The notes under the pieces are model-generated. The model did not search any database. It was not told the DNA's origin and saw nothing but the letters and a program-made list of their open reading frames with translations. Source: Vitrella brassicaformis (lineage: Eukaryota > Sar > Vitrellaceae). Taken from it: a DNA stretch of 64,000 nt. A program made the translations under genes and the position numbers. The DNA is taken from contig CDMY01000395.1 of the NCBI GenBank assembly GCA_001179505.1, positions 323,894-387,893 of the forward strand, written 5' to 3'. This document shows, piece after piece, positions 23,377 to 35,734 of the stretch (the stretch's first letter is position 1; each line of letters opens with the position of its first letter).

Positions 23377-25029
23377 ATGCTGCTGCAGCTGGCGTGGTTG
23401 CTCCTCAACTCGTTGATATCCCTGGTCCACGCCCGTCGTCGTGACCCGGCATTCATCGCACGACCAAGATCCCGTCAACTTCCCTTCAGCAGAACCGCTC
23501 ATCGACATGCGCTTCATCAAACGAGGAGAAGACAGCTTCCGAGCGGCGTACTGATGGCAACACTGACGCAGCAGCCGGCAGTGAAGAACGTCTATGAGAT
23601 GACGATGGACGGCTGGAATCTCTGGATGAAGGAGAGGGGCCATCCTGCATATCGAGCCAAGCAGATCTGGCAGCATCTCTACGAGAGGAGGGCTGGCTCC
23701 TTCGACGCAATGACCAACCTACCCAAGACGATGAGGGACGACCTCAAGGCCTCTCTCACCTTTGGAGATCTCATGGTGGCTGACGAGCGTGTCAGCCGTG
23801 ACGGTACGCTGAAGCGGGCGTACGTTCTGCGGGATGGGCAAGTCATCGAGTCGGTGCTGATGCCCTACAAGGATGGCCGGAGGACGGCTTGCATATCCAG
23901 CCAGGCTGGATGCGCCATGGGCTGCGTCTTTTGCGCCACAGGTAGGTCGGGTACTAAAGCATTGGTTGCTGCACGGACCCACACAGTGTCTGTCTGTCTG
24001 TCTGTCTGTCTGTATGTATGTATGTATGTATGTATGTCTCCATGTCTGTTGCAGGTCAGATGGGCTTTGCCCGCCAACTGTCGAGCGCTGAGATCGTTGA
24101 GCAGGCCCTCATCTTCGCGAGGGAGCTTCACCAGCGAGGCGAGCGGCTGTCCAATGTGGTGCTGATGGGGATGGGCGAGCCGCTGGCAAACTATGACAAC
24201 GCCATGGAAGCCGTCGAGAGGATCAACCAGTAAGCATGGCAGCACGACAGGGTGTCGAAAAATACGGCTGGCCGTGTGTGCGGGTGTGTGTGTGCGTGTG
24301 TGGTGTTTGTGCAGTGATCTGGGGGTCGGCATGCGTCACATCACAGTCAGCACGGTCGGCCTCCCCGAGCGCATCAAACAAATCGCCGACGAAGGCAGAC
24401 AGGTCGGTCGGCGCACAGAGAGAGACGAAGGCATCTCTGCCCACCCATTGTGTTGACCTCCCGATGCTGCGTCTAGGTGACGCTGGCTGTGAGTCTGCAT
24501 GCCGCGTCTGATCAGCAGCGATCTGCTCTCATCCCCATCAACAAGAAGCACCCAATACAGCAAGTCATGCAGGTCAGTGACCACGGGCAGGTCTACAGAA
24601 CAGACAGAGGACACCTGTTGGTCTGGTGTGGTGGCATTCGACTATGTGTGCTGTCCACAGGCGTGTGTGTACTACTGTGGGAAGACCGGCCGGCGCATAT
24701 CGTTCGAGTGGGCCTTAATAGCCGGCGAGACCGACACGCCTCAGCAGGCCGACCAGCTCGGCAGGCTGCTGAGCAGGGCCATGCGGCAAGGCCTCATCGG
24801 CCATGTCAACCTCATCCCAGTCAACCCCACCGAGGGCTACGACGGCCGGCCATCTTCCCCCCTTGCCGTATCGTCCTTCATCGACACGCTCAAGAGGCAC
24901 GGCGTCGGGGCGACAGCGAGGCTGAGACGGGGGATCGACATAGAGGGGGGCTGTGGCCAGCTGAAGGCGGAGACGATCAAGAGGCAGCAGAAGGAGAGTC
25001 AGAGAGGCACGGTGGAGGTGGCAGCTTGA
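23377..25029 (+). CDS. rlmN: Radical-SAM rRNA/tRNA (adenine-C2) methyltransferase, RlmN family, organelle-targeted
   Basis: Five exons, 23377-23941, 24055-24229, 24315-24402, 24477-24572 and 24661-25029 (TGA), encode 430 residues. The radical-SAM cluster CAMGCVFC (Cys 179, 183 and 186) is the RlmN/Cfr CxxxCxxC motif. It is followed by [49 protein letters not shown] and [10 protein letters not shown]. The second catalytic Cys, which forms the methyl-transfer adduct, is in GGCGQLKAE. RlmN methylates A2503 of 23S rRNA and A37 of some tRNAs. About 60 residues of hydrophobic then Arg/Ser-rich sequence precede the conserved part and look like a transit peptide, so plastid or mitochondrial ribosomes are the likely target. 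An internal ATG near 23551 is an alternative start. Confidence 0.92.
23987..24037. repeat. (CTGT)n/(ATGT)n microsatellite in the first rlmN intron
   Basis: Clean tandem CTGT units switch to ATGT units within the intron 23942-24054. Confidence 0.9.
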
Positions 25030-25447
25030 TGTATGTGTAGATCGTGCGTGGGGCATCCATCAGATGCGGCCTTGGTGTCGTGTCTGTGTGGGGGGTTATA
25101 TCATGTCGTGAGTAAATTGGATGTGGGTGGGATTGGTGTTGATCTGATCATCTTGAAGCGCTTCTCTCCTCACCACTCACTTCTTGTGGCTTACTGTCGG
25201 TGGTCAACTGATTCCCCGGTGTGAATGACCGTGTTTGCAGTGCGTGGGATATAGATAGTAGGCCGGGCGATGGTAATCCTTCCGTGAAGTGGTGGGACAT
25301 GTGGACGGCCATTGATGAGAAAGCGTTGTCAGTGAAGGAACAAACAGGACACCGAGTAAGTGTGTCACATATACACGACTGGTCAACCACCTTACAGACA
25401 CAACAGACACGCCCAGACAGATACCGAAACACACAGAACCGCCTCCA
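25030..25447. other. Intergenic region between convergent genes
   Basis: 3' flanks of the rlmN-type gene and the low-complexity orphan; no gene seen. Confidence 0.5.
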
Positions 25448-27682
25448 TCACGCTGGGTTCGACCATCGTGTCACACGGACACCAATCGCGCCTGCCTTGT
25501 GTCCCCTTCCCGCACGACTACCCCCATTATCCCACAGCGACCTCTGCCTCTTCAGGAAACTCAGCTCCTCAAGTATCGTCCTCTCCGGCCCATCTTCATA
25601 GCCCTCGTGTGTGTGTCTCCGGACACACTGACCCCCATTTCTTCGTCCATCGAGCTGCCCAAAAATATGTCTCCGAAGCTGCCTGTGCTGCCTTATCAGC
25701 CGCCTCACCCACTTCGGCTGCTCTTCCTCCTCAGTGGACACAGGCGACGAAGCTCGTGGGGGGCAGGGCGTCGTGTTGGGGCTCGGCGGGGGGTTCGCCA
25801 TCGCGCCCCTCTTGCCGGGCGTCAGGGGCACATACGGCCCCGCCACAAAGGCAGCACTCCCACTGCCAGTTTCGCTCTCCTCTGGTTGGTGGTGTGTCGG
25901 GGCTGCTGGTTTGGGAGAGCTGCAAGGTGAGGGCTCGGTGACGGACGGCGCCTGAGATAGAGCGTCGTCTTCGCGCGACACGATTGTCTGCTTCGATGCC
26001 CGGAAGCGGGAGGTGGCCGCAGTGAGCAGATGGACTCGCCTGAATATCCTTGAGATGGGCGTGACTAGAGGGGTGAGAGAGGGAGCCTGTGGGCTGGCAG
26101 GAGAGCCGCTTGCCGCTTGGGGCGTGGCGCCATCGCCATCGTTGGAGTCCTCTTTTTTCTCCACAGCAAATGTCACACGAGAGTGCGGCTTAGCTGAGGT
26201 GCCATCGATGTCTCTTGGTAAGTTATCCCCCACGCCGCGAGCCCGATCAGCGATCTCCTGTTTTCTCTTCTCCTCGGTGTCAAGCCGCTCTTCCAATGGT
26301 ATGTGGGGCGCGCCGATGTCCCATCCCGACGGGCGGGCAAAGACACGCGCCGGCAGGAAGCAAGCGAACTGAGACGGCAGAGGGAAGTTGCTCTCGTCCC
26401 TCCGAGGCTGCAAGGCTTTCCGTAGACCAGCGGGATGTATTTCTCCCCGTTCCAGCTTCTTGGTGACTCTCAAGAGCCATGTAGTGTTGACGGGCCGAGT
26501 GGCTGGTCTCAGGCGAGCGAGACGGTAACCAACATCGGCGATCGAGAATGGGGGAGAGGACGACTCGGCGTAAGACTCGTTGTCGATAGCCATTCGACCC
26601 TTTTGGTCTTCTTCCCTTCTCTCGTCGGCACCAGGTTCTTCAAGCGCTACTTGCAGGCCTTCAGGCGGCTCCAGAGTCGGCCTGTCCACAGTGCTGATTG
26701 GAGGTTGATGCTGCTCCTTGTCGTCAGGCAATCGTGGCGTCTCCATCTGCGTTACAAACACGCTGCCCAAAGTCTCGTCTATCTGCCCTTCGGCAGCAGG
26801 TACGCCGGCTTCCAAAGCAGGCAATGGTCTTTCCTTTTCTCCGGCTTCTTGTGGATGTTCCCCTCCCTCGGTCCCTGCCGCTGCCACCGCTGCTGGTGAT
26901 GGTGATGATGGTGGCGGCGGCGGTGCTGTGTCTTTCACGATTGCCGTCTCGTCTTCTTGCTGGAACTCCTGGGCTTGCACCACTACTCGCCGCTCCCTCC
27001 GTTTCTCAAAGTAACGGGTACCCCTGACCGGCAAGCGCACGTTGAAGGCAGGAAGCGGCTGTTCTTGGGAGAGGCCGGGAGGAATTGGCTGTGACACCCT
27101 CGGTATCCTGGCTGGCGGCCGTGGTGGTCGCGGTGTGTCCTCTGGAATGGGCGAGGGGGACGATGATGATCCCTGGCGAGAGAGCACGTTGCAACGGTGG
27201 CTCACCACGCCAGTCGGAATGTCATCAGCGAAACGTCTGCAACGAACCGACAAATGAATTGATCAGTAGGACTGCAAAGTACCTGTCCGTCGGACAGTAC
27301 CTCGTGGTCTTTGGACTGGGTGCTGTCCCCGGCCGCCTTGCAGTAATCCTGCCCCCGCCCTGCAAATGAGCGCCAGTCAGAGCCTCGTCTCCCCTCGGAG
27401 TCCTCGACAAGCCTCGCCGAGTTTGCCCTCGAGTGGGCACACGTGAAGAGATCGGGGGCGACGAGGAGGGGATAGTGGAAGGCGTGTCGCGGCAACGGGG
27501 GCTTGTGAAGCCCTCCATGTGAGACCGCCCGACGTGCAGCAGGCCACGAGAGGGAGTGTCTGAGACAGACAGGCGAGACGCAAATGAGACACGCCTGCCC
27601 GTGATGGCTTTCCCTTACCTCGCTCACGCTGTGGCGTGGTTCTGCTTTTCAGTCTGCACAGCAGCCCTCCACCAACAGCCAT
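25448..27682 (-). CDS. Low-complexity orphan protein, Pro/Ser/Glu-rich
   Basis: Three minus-strand exons, 27682-27619, 27559-27283 and 27236-25448 (TGA), with phases 1 and 2, encode 709 residues. The second junction (GACAG|GTACTT to TTGCAG|ACG) is phase-consistent, which supports the model. The protein is largely disordered (PPPPPSSPSP, PPRPPARIPR, EEDETAIVKDTAPP) with a few better-ordered patches: YRLARLRPATRPVNTTWLLR, RVTFAVEKKED, and a basic C-terminal KWVRRLIRQHRQLRRHIFG. The open frame extends upstream of 27682 (an in-frame MKRATFEGV), so the true start may be earlier. No family is recognised. Confidence 0.6.
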
Positions 27683-27876
27683 GGCAAGCCGCGAACCGGC
27701 CTGAGGCCGCGCGTCGTGGCTGAGCGTCGGATCACGCTTCCGCACAAGCCGCCGTCTTCGTGTGGGTGGACTCGGCCCTGGGCGAGTGAGCTTTGTCAGC
27801 GGAAGGCTGGGAATCACCCCTTCGAATGTGGCCCTTTTCATTTGCACTGTTTGCAATGCTGTTCTCGCGCCTTGTC

Positions 27877-27885
27877 TGCGAGCTT
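27877..27885 (+). promoter_or_regulatory. Candidate promoter element TGCGAGCTT
   Basis: Lies about 100 bp upstream of the SLC22-like start (27985) between two divergent genes. A related AAGCTTGCG follows 20 bp later. Confidence 0.35.
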
Positions 27886-27984
27886 TAACTTCGCAAGGGA
27901 CGAAGCTTGCGAACGCTGTAGTTTGAAGGCTGTCATCTTTCGCTCTGTGTCGCTGACCTGAGCGCAGCGCGCTGATGTGAGCAG

Positions 27985-30860
27985 ATGGAGGACATCTTGG
28001 ACTCAATCGGTGAGCCAAAGGCAGACGCACCGCAGGCAGGGATTGGACTGCTCACGGCGTTGTGCCTGTGCTTGTGTGTCACAATTATAGGCTCATACGG
28101 GGTCTTTCAGAAGAGAATATCGTGGTTCATCGACTTCCCCTCCTGGCTGCTGGTCGGTGCCCAGACCATCTCTTTGGTCTTCCTGACGGAAGAGCCAAAC
28201 AGGTTCTGCAACAACCCCACAGACGCTCCCGGAGGCTGCAAGCACGGCGAGCTGTTGAAGACGACTGATTGCTCTCACGAGTTCAAGTCGGACACTACTT
28301 ACACGGATTATTGGCGAAAGGAGAAGAAGCCAAGCCCTTCTGGAATGAGTGATTGTCGTGTGTGTGTGTGTGTGTGTGTTCGGCAGGTATGACCCCGGCC
28401 GTTCGTCCATCGTGTCTGAGTGGGGTCTGGGCTACTGCAGCAAGGGTCTCTTCGACGCGCAGTTCGCTTCCTCGTGTTTCTTCTTCGGATTCCTTGTGGG
28501 CGTGTTCGGCATCGGCTACCTCGCCGACCACCTGGGCAGAAAAACCGCCTACGTCATCTCGCTCATCTTCATCCAGGTGTGTGGCGTCGGCAGCGCTTTC
28601 GCCCCTTCGTTCGTGGCGTTTGTGTGGCTGAGGTCCGGCACTGGTGTGGGGGTGGGGGGGCTCGGCCTGGCCATCTGGATCCTCAACACCGAGGTGGTTC
28701 GCTCTGACAAGCGGCCTTTGATCACCATCTTGGCGCACTCCCACTTCGCTATTGGTGGCTGCGTGGTGGCCGTCATGAGCTACCTCATTACGTCTTGGCG
28801 GTGGCTGACTCTCGCCATCGCTCTGCCCGGCTTCGCTCTTGTCTTCTGGCTGCTCGCGCCGGTCTTCGTCGAGTCACCGAGGTGGGCAGTGGCCAAGAAG
28901 GAGTACAAGAGGGCCTATGACGCCCTCCGCACGATAGCCGATATCAACGGCACCACAGTGCCTCCACATATCTCCCCCGCCTCCCTGCCCTCGCTGGTCA
29001 ACGGCGAGAGCAACAGCGGCAACGACAACGGCACGCCCACCACCAGCAGTACTAGGCGAACGTCGTCCGTCGACTCGTCCACAACGCCCCCAGACTCCTT
29101 CTGGGACCTGCTGACGATGCCGCCCGTGGCCGACCGGCTCTATGTCATGGTGCTCTTGTGGTTCAGCACCTCACTCGCATACTACGGGCTCTCTCTCAAC
29201 GCGGGAAATCTGGGCCCCACGAGTCAGGTGACAACTTTTATCAACGGTGCGCTGGAGGTACCGGCGATAGCATTTGGCGTGTGGGCGACCGACTGGCGGA
29301 GGTGTGGGGGGAGGAAAGGGGTGGTCAACGGGACGCTCATCATCGGGGGGCTGCTGTGCCTGCTGTGTGTGGTGCTGGAGAGTGGGGGCTGGGCCATGGT
29401 TATCGTCGCTGTGGCGGGAAGGTGCGCTGACGGACACACAGACAGACGTGTGGGGCCTGTGATGCTATGCAGGCCAATATGTGTGGCATTGGTTGGTGTT
29501 TACTACTATTCAGGTTTTTCGTTGCCATGACGTTTGTGGATCTTTATCTGTATGGCTCTGAGCTGTTCCCCTCGTCGCGTAAGCAACTCATTTCCATCCA
29601 CTGTGCGTGCATGGATGGTGCTCTCTGCTCTCTGCTTCGCCCTTGTTGCTGGCAGTGAGGAGCTCAGCAGTCGGGATGATGAGCATGGCCGCGCGAGTCG
29701 GAGGTCAGCACATGCATCATTTAAGCACACACACACACACACACACGCACATTCTCTGTGCTGTGTGTGCTGATCCCTCAGGCATTGCGGCCCCCCAGGT
29801 CGTCTCTCTCGGCGTGGCGTCTCCGGCCATGCCGAATTTTATCTTTGGCATGTCGTCAACGGTTGCTGGTCTGGCTGGTGCTGTTGGGCTGCCCGACACG
29901 CTGGGAAAACCCTTCTATGACACTCTCAAGGACATGCACAAGGACATGACACGCGACAACACAGACGGCCTCACACAGGTAGGGTGGGTCGTGGGTCTCA
30001 CGGGGGGCGCCCCATCCGCCGGAAGATGTGTCTGTGCTGGTGGTAATATCTATCGGCTGTTTTTCTCGGCCGTGGTGTTTGTGTGATTGGTCGCGCAGGG
30101 CATCTTTCAGTCGTGTCTTTCGCGCATCTGCTGCTGTGCGTCTCTGCGGCCCTACCGCCACCTCACCCCCGAGGCAGAAGACAGTGTGGTGGAGATGACG
30201 ATAGTCCAGGACGATGACAATAGTGGCACGGCAGTCGACGCCCTGCACGCCGATGACACCGACTTGACCTCCCGCCCGTCGTTCCCCTTCTATCGCCACC
30301 TCTCGCCCCAGCTGCCGCCCGACAGCAACCGCACTATGCGAGTCATCGGCCGCTGTAGTGAGGTCGACAACGTGTCCCCACCAGCGGCCGGTGGGCGAGG
30401 GGAGGCCGCCATTATCGGGGCTGACGGCATGATGGACAGGCAAGACAGGACGATGAACGGGCATCATGACGATGACAGCGACCCCGACGACCGTGACGGC
30501 GAAGATGTCATGCGGCAATATGAGCGTCGGAAGGTCGAGGCGGCCCGGCGCATACACATGATCGGGGATTCGAGTGCGGCATTGGGCGGCGGCAGCGGAC
30601 ACAAACCGAGGCCCCACCACTCCCACTCGCACCATGATCACCATCACCATCGCAGGCCGATCACCGGCGATGAAAGCTGCGGCAGCGACAGCACCCGCCC
30701 GACACGCAACCCGATTAAACGCACTGAGGACGACAGCAGCCGCGGCGCCGAAGTGGACCCCGGTGTGGATGGTGACGAAGAGGATAACACTGAGGACGAA
30801 GGCACCGATGACGACGAACCCACCGACAGGCAGATGGGGCAGAGGAGACAGCATAAGTAA
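27985..30860 (+). CDS. SLC22-like major-facilitator transporter with long His-rich/acidic C-terminal tail
   Basis: Six exons, 27985-28313, 28387-29421, 29514-29578, 29656-29703, 29782-29978 and 30099-30860 (TAA), encode 811 residues. Organic cation/anion transporter landmarks are the first helix (LLTALCLCLCVTIIG), a Cys-containing first loop, YDPGRSSIVSEWG, the MFS signature GYLADHLGRKTAY, ESPRWAVAKKEY, GSELFPSS, AARVGGIAAP and GLPDTLGKP. Twelve membrane helices are expected. The extra 250-residue cytosolic tail contains HHSHSHHDHHHH and DEEDNTEDEGTDDDE, which could bind metal or regulate trafficking. Joining exons 1 and 2 to give DYWYDPGRSS needs a GC-AG intron (28314-28386). The substrate is unknown; carnitine, organic cations or acids are typical. 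Confidence 0.85.
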
Positions 30861-31796
30861 GGTGCTCTGGAGGGATTTTTCTCGTGTGTGTCGCGGGTCG
30901 GATGTTTGTTCATGGGTCAGATAGTGGCTGAGTGTCGTGTCAGTCATCTGTTTTTTGCGGCTTTGTGTGCATGTGCGTGTGCGAGAGAGAATGTGAGCCA
31001 ACTGCAGCATTTCAGTGTATGTGTGTGTGTGGACATTCATTCGTTCCCGTCCGCCATCAATTCGGTGTGTTGATATATATGTATCGGTCTGTCCAGCTCC
31101 CTCCCTCCCTAGATGGGATGGAGGCATCCACCAGCCCAGCATGTTTGTTGCATGAATGCAATGCGCAACGATCGCCAGGGTCTTCAACCGAACCACCACA
31201 AGCACAGGTGTCCCTGCAGTTGTGGCGGTTCCTTCCTGCCCCCGACCATGACGGACGTCACACCTTCATCCGCACAACACACCGGCTGGCTATGAAGCCG
31301 TGCCTCACTTGCATCGCATCGATCAACGGCACGCACACGTTCACCTTAAGCTATCCTCCATCTGATCAGTGCACCTCTCAGCTCCCGTCAGGTGCGCTAT
31401 CTCAGGCCTTCACCCCAGGGACACCACACACAGACCTGATGATGCGTATGGCGAGCCACAGGCGAAGGCAAAAGCAGCACACACCGACAGAGAGGAGGCA
31501 AGCAGCAGCCATCTGTCGCGACGCCGACTCAAACCAAAAATCCACCCCAACACCACACCCCCGCCAGCAGCCATTCATCCACTTATCACACGCATAAACA
31601 GCCAGCCAGCCAGTCACCATGTGTCTAAACCACCCCCCTCCCTCCCACCACCGCCCTCCCCCTCCCCCCCTCGCTTAAAACGCCTCTGGTTATGTCAGCC
31701 GGGGGCTTGACCTCTCGCCTGCCATGCCAACCCATAAAAATCATGCAGCCACTCACCCGTCAACTGTGTGTGTGTGGAGTTGAAGTAGGGTACACT
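30861..31796. other. Intergenic region between convergent genes
   Basis: About 0.9 kb with no supportable gene; C-rich runs at 31620-31670. Confidence 0.5.
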
Positions 31797-32643
31797 CTAC
31801 GCTGTCGCCGACTTCTGCTGGGGGTAGCACACGGGATGGTACTCACTGTTGGGCACTGACGACAGAAAGAGAGAGAACGCATCACACGCATCGGATCACG
31901 TCACATCACATCAGATCAGAGAAAGACCACATGTGGCTTTCTGTCTGTCTGTCTGTCTGTCTTTGCGGGTGGGGTCAGTGGGTGGATGGGTTGCTCACTT
32001 TTGGTCCTGTGGGAGAATTTGCCGTCCATGCAGTTCATCAGAGGCACACTGAGGGTCTGGCCTACCAGCTTGTGGGTTTGGTCCTCCGACATCTCGTCAT
32101 AGCTGACAAAACAGCCACCACCCACACAGACGATTAACACCCCCACACAGTGAGGGAGTGACACTGAGTGAGGTGTGCGTGCGTCTTGTCTTGTCTGTCC
32201 TGACGGCGGGCGGCTTACATGCACATGGCGCATGTGACGTCCCTCTCGTTGCTGTCCTTGCACTCGACCTTGAAGGACAGATCGGTGGTCCCACCACTCG
32301 CAGCAGCCGCCTGGCCCACCATATTCTCCAGCATCTGCACACACACCACACACACACACACCACACACACACACGACCACCCACACGCGCACACAGATCT
32401 GCCGCACCGGAGCCAAAAGAGACACGACGGCCCATGTGGACAGCCATATGTCACCTGCTGCATGCCCTCCTCGTACATCTTCTTGTCAGCGGCCGGGATG
32501 AAGAATGAGGGTGTCGGCGTGTCCGGCGCGTCCTTGCCGCTGCTCTTGATCTGGCACTTGGCCACCGACGTCCGCCGGAGCGTCAGGGCTGATGACGTGC
32601 ACGCGAGCACAAAGCACACGGCGAGGGCAACGAGGCACTTCAT
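31797..32643 (-). CDS. Small secreted cysteine-containing protein
   Basis: Four minus-strand exons, 32643-32455, 32334-32219, 32102-31999 and 31855-31797 (TAG), give 155 residues with consistent phases. The signal peptide is MKCLVALAVCFVLACTSSA. The mature part has six Cys (KCQIKSSG, VECKDSN, TCAMC, MNCMDGK, PVCYPQQ), which suggests disulfides. The last exon can be read straight to TAG, although a GTGAGT inside it offers an alternative splice. No family is recognised. It starts 133 bp from the divergently transcribed RING gene. Confidence 0.6.
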
Positions 32644-32776
32644 TCTGGCAGACGGGGATGAGCTGAAGGCGAAGATCACGAGAATCCCGAGACGCTTTTG
32701 AGATCGCAAGCAGCAGCAGCGGTTTCAGGAAGCACCCTAGCAGCAGCGGCGGGAGCACCCGAGAGTCAGTTCCAGG

Positions 32777-33896
32777 ATGGCTCCTGGAGGCGCCCTGCCC
32801 AAGAGATACGTCATTCCACAGGAGCCCGATGTTTGTGCCATCTGCTGTGATCTCCTCACGAGCCACGGAGGGACAAAGTGTGACATCGCCCGCTTCAAGT
32901 GCAACCACTACTTCTGCTGGCAGGTAGCTAGGCAGCCTGAGGAGGCAGGCAGAAAATGACAGGGAGCTTGCTGAGCGACATGTACGGTTGTATGTGTTTG
33001 CAGTGTCTCAAGGGCGAAGCGCAGGCGTTCTTTCAGGAGAACGGCAGCCATTCTCGCGGCACCATGTACCAGGGCGGACGTATGATGCTGTTGCAGTGCC
33101 CCACATGCCGACAGGTAGTCGAGAAAGACGGCCGCCAGACGCACTCCAATCGAACGTGCACTGGACTGGTTGGCTGTTTGTCTGTCTGTCTGCCTGTATC
33201 TCCGTGTGCAGCCTGTCAAACTGGTCGAGCGGATCCAGAGGCCGTCAGCCTCCTTCACCCCACAGCCCGATCGATTCGGCGGGCCACTGCGGGATGTGAC
33301 GGTCAAGGATGCCGACGGCGAGGCCACATGGGTGGCGAGCTACTACGCGCCTCGGGCTCTCAAGGACGGCTGTGTGGACGTCCGCGACTCCATGACCGAA
33401 TCGGAGGCCAGGATGGCCATCTTCATGCTGCAGGCGTCGAGTCAGGTGACTCGCAAATCACTGCCTGAGGCCTGGAGCCGCCTGCGGGTGACCACCGGAC
33501 GGGCCAGGCGGCATTCAAGGCATTCATGTGGGACTGGGAGGCCGAGTGGACCCGGGCGACTGTGAGAATCAACAACGCCAACATGGACGCCCACCAGGAG
33601 CATCTCAACCGCCTCACCGGGCGGGGCAACGGGTGAGTGAAATGGTGACAGACAAGAGTGAACGGCCGAGAGAGAAGTGGATATGCCTGTTTCCCCGCTG
33701 TACCTGCACTGCAGGTCTGGCCCCTCGTTCACTGTTGGCAATTTCGTTTGGGTGGCTGGGCTGCCCGACCACGAACTGAATGGACTGGAGGGCACTGTGG
33801 TGGCCGTCCTCCCGCCCAACACACGCGACAACAGGACGGACGTAACCGGGTTAGACGGACAGCACACGTGAGAGGGATACAGGGAATCTGTACTCA

Positions 33897-33934
<38 letters not shown>

Positions 33935-34105
33935 TGTGTGTCTGTGTGGTGTGCGTGTAGTTATCAAGTAGCGCTGGACATTGGCCCCACGCTGGCCGCG
34001 CGGGGCGAGAATCTCCGCCTCATCAACAAGATGACCGATGAAGAGCTCCTCAGCTTCGCCATCGCGAGCCTGGGAGGCCCCGGACTGCCCATGGCGCCTC
34101 GGTGA
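32777..34105 (+). CDS. RING-HC finger protein, probable E3 ubiquitin ligase
   Basis: Six exons, 32777-32923, 33004-33114, 33212-33445, 33508-33632, 33715-33867 and 33961-34105 (TGA), encode 304 residues. The N-terminal RING is split over exons 1 and 2: CAICC, then CNHYFCWQC, then CPTC, with the C3HC4 spacing C-x2-C, C-x-H-x2-C-x2-C and C-x2-C. RING proteins recruit an E2 and transfer ubiquitin to substrates. After a helical middle, exon 5 encodes a small beta-type module (FTVGNFVWVAGLPDHELNGL, then GTVVAVL) that resembles a KOW/SH3-like turn pattern. No membrane segment is present. The substrate is unknown. Confidence 0.8.
33899..33941. repeat. (TC)n-(TG)n intronic microsatellite
   Basis: A CT-repeat run directly joined to a TG run just before the last acceptor of the RING gene; it probably acts as the polypyrimidine tract. 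Confidence 0.85.
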
Positions 34106-34756
34106 CCGCCAGGGCGGGCATGCAGCTGCAGCAGTCGCGATCCATGGAGTAGGCACCGCGCGAAAGGCAGTGATACGTATGGATCATGTATAGGTGGATC
34201 TATGTGTATCTGTCTGTCTACATACGTACGTCTATGTATGAGTTTATGTCTTCGGTCTCTATTCTCGCTGTCGTTTTGTGATATCATCCTATCATCCACT
34301 TGCTGGGTTCTTCCAATGACTAGATGAGGCGCGGACCATGTGTGTGTGTGCGTGTAATGGGATGAATGAGTAGATCGACTTCAATCAGACAATTCAATCA
34401 ATGATATATATGTCACCCAGCTCTGTGCTTCTTCACATGACTCGCCGAGTCAAAAGGTTCATTTGCAAGACGAGCACACTTCCCGATGCACGGCCAGGCA
34501 TGTAGCTGTGGCCTCTGTTCAGGATGAAAAAAGGATGTGAAGGATGCCGATCACATAATGTTTGTATGAGACACGACGATGCATGTATCCCTGCCGTCCT
34601 CCGTTGCGTGCGTCTAAGTGTCTCGATGTCTCGATGTCTCCACTTAAGCTGAGCTTCGCGTCTTGTCATGTTTGCGGCTCATTCCTCAGGTGGAGGCCTG
34701 TACTCTGCAAGCAGAATCATTGACAAAAAGAATCATGGCAGTTACTTGATTTGAAT
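34106..34756. other. Intergenic region between convergent genes
   Basis: AT-richer than the preceding sequence; no gene seen. The change in base composition towards the 34.7-45.4 kb block begins here. Confidence 0.5.
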
Positions 34757-35635
34757 TCACCAAAAGAGCTTACTCGGATGGCCAGGGAAGTACACTTTGA
34801 AGTCCTCCTCTGGCAGATCCTTGTAAAAGCTGAATTTCTCGCCGGCGGTGCCAACGGCGCCAGGCCAGGAGGCAAAGAGGGGCTCCTGGTGCTCTGTTTG
34901 CTGTGCAGCAGGCAAGTCCTTCTGAGGCCTCCGTTTCTGGAGCTCAGCTTTGACCACAATCGTCTGCAAAGAGGAACAGCAGAGGGTGTCTGGAACAATT
35001 CGGTGCACGGTTTACTTGCAATTGCCTGCCTCACCATGCCGGGTGCGAGGCAGTACATCCCAAGGCTCGTCCTCCAGCTGAACACTTTCAGTGTCCCTTC
35101 GATGCACACCAGGCTGAGAAGGTCCTTCTCTATCAGGCTCTTCGAGTCGTGGCACTCGCCAGTACCTGTCACGTCAAAGGGGCCGGTCTCTAGTAGCAAC
35201 CCTTCGCTGGCCGCAGCCAAACGGTCCCCGTGTTTGAGTTTTGTCTGATAAACAATGCATGTCTCTGAGGTGCTGCACGAGGAGCCTAGCTTCGATGACC
35301 ATCGGTAGCCCGTCATGTGATAGTCAGGGCGAGCAGCTGGTAAACTGGTAAAAGAGTCTTCAGGTACTGACGGATCCTGGACAAACACAAACCTACCTGG
35401 AAGCTCGATTTCCTGTGTGTTTCTCTCCTTCGCACCTTGAACATCACTTTGCACTTCTTTGACGCGACGCTTTGCTGTTGCTGATCCATGTGGAATTGCA
35501 GCGTCGTGCTGAATGCTCCAGCTGCAATGCGGTGCACTCACGGAAAGATACACCGTCCATCCACGTCATGAACGACTTACTTGCGAGAGGAAGGAGGAGG
35601 ACAAGGAGCGTGGGGGCCATGAGAGCGGTGGTCAT
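34757..35635 (-). CDS. Secreted orphan protein
   Basis: Model of four minus-strand exons: 35635-35581, 35521-35397, 35376-35035 and 34963-34757 (TGA), 242 residues. MTTALMAPTLLVLLLPLAS is a signal peptide. The third exon is well behaved (YHMTGYRWSSKLGSSCSTSE ... TGECHDSKS ... SLVCIEGTLKVFSW ... MYCLAPGM) with paired Cys typical of exported proteins. The exon 2/3 junction in this model needs an intron of only 20 nt (35377-35396). An alternative uses a weaker donor (GTCGTT) after exon 1 and reads straight through. No family is recognised. Confidence 0.5.
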
Positions 35636-35734
35636 GGACGGACAATCAATACGGCCTCTTCTACGAGAAAAAACTGAAAAAATCACTCAGTCGCATGACT
35701 GCCGTCTCAAGGCCCTCTGAGACTCCGCCCCCCA

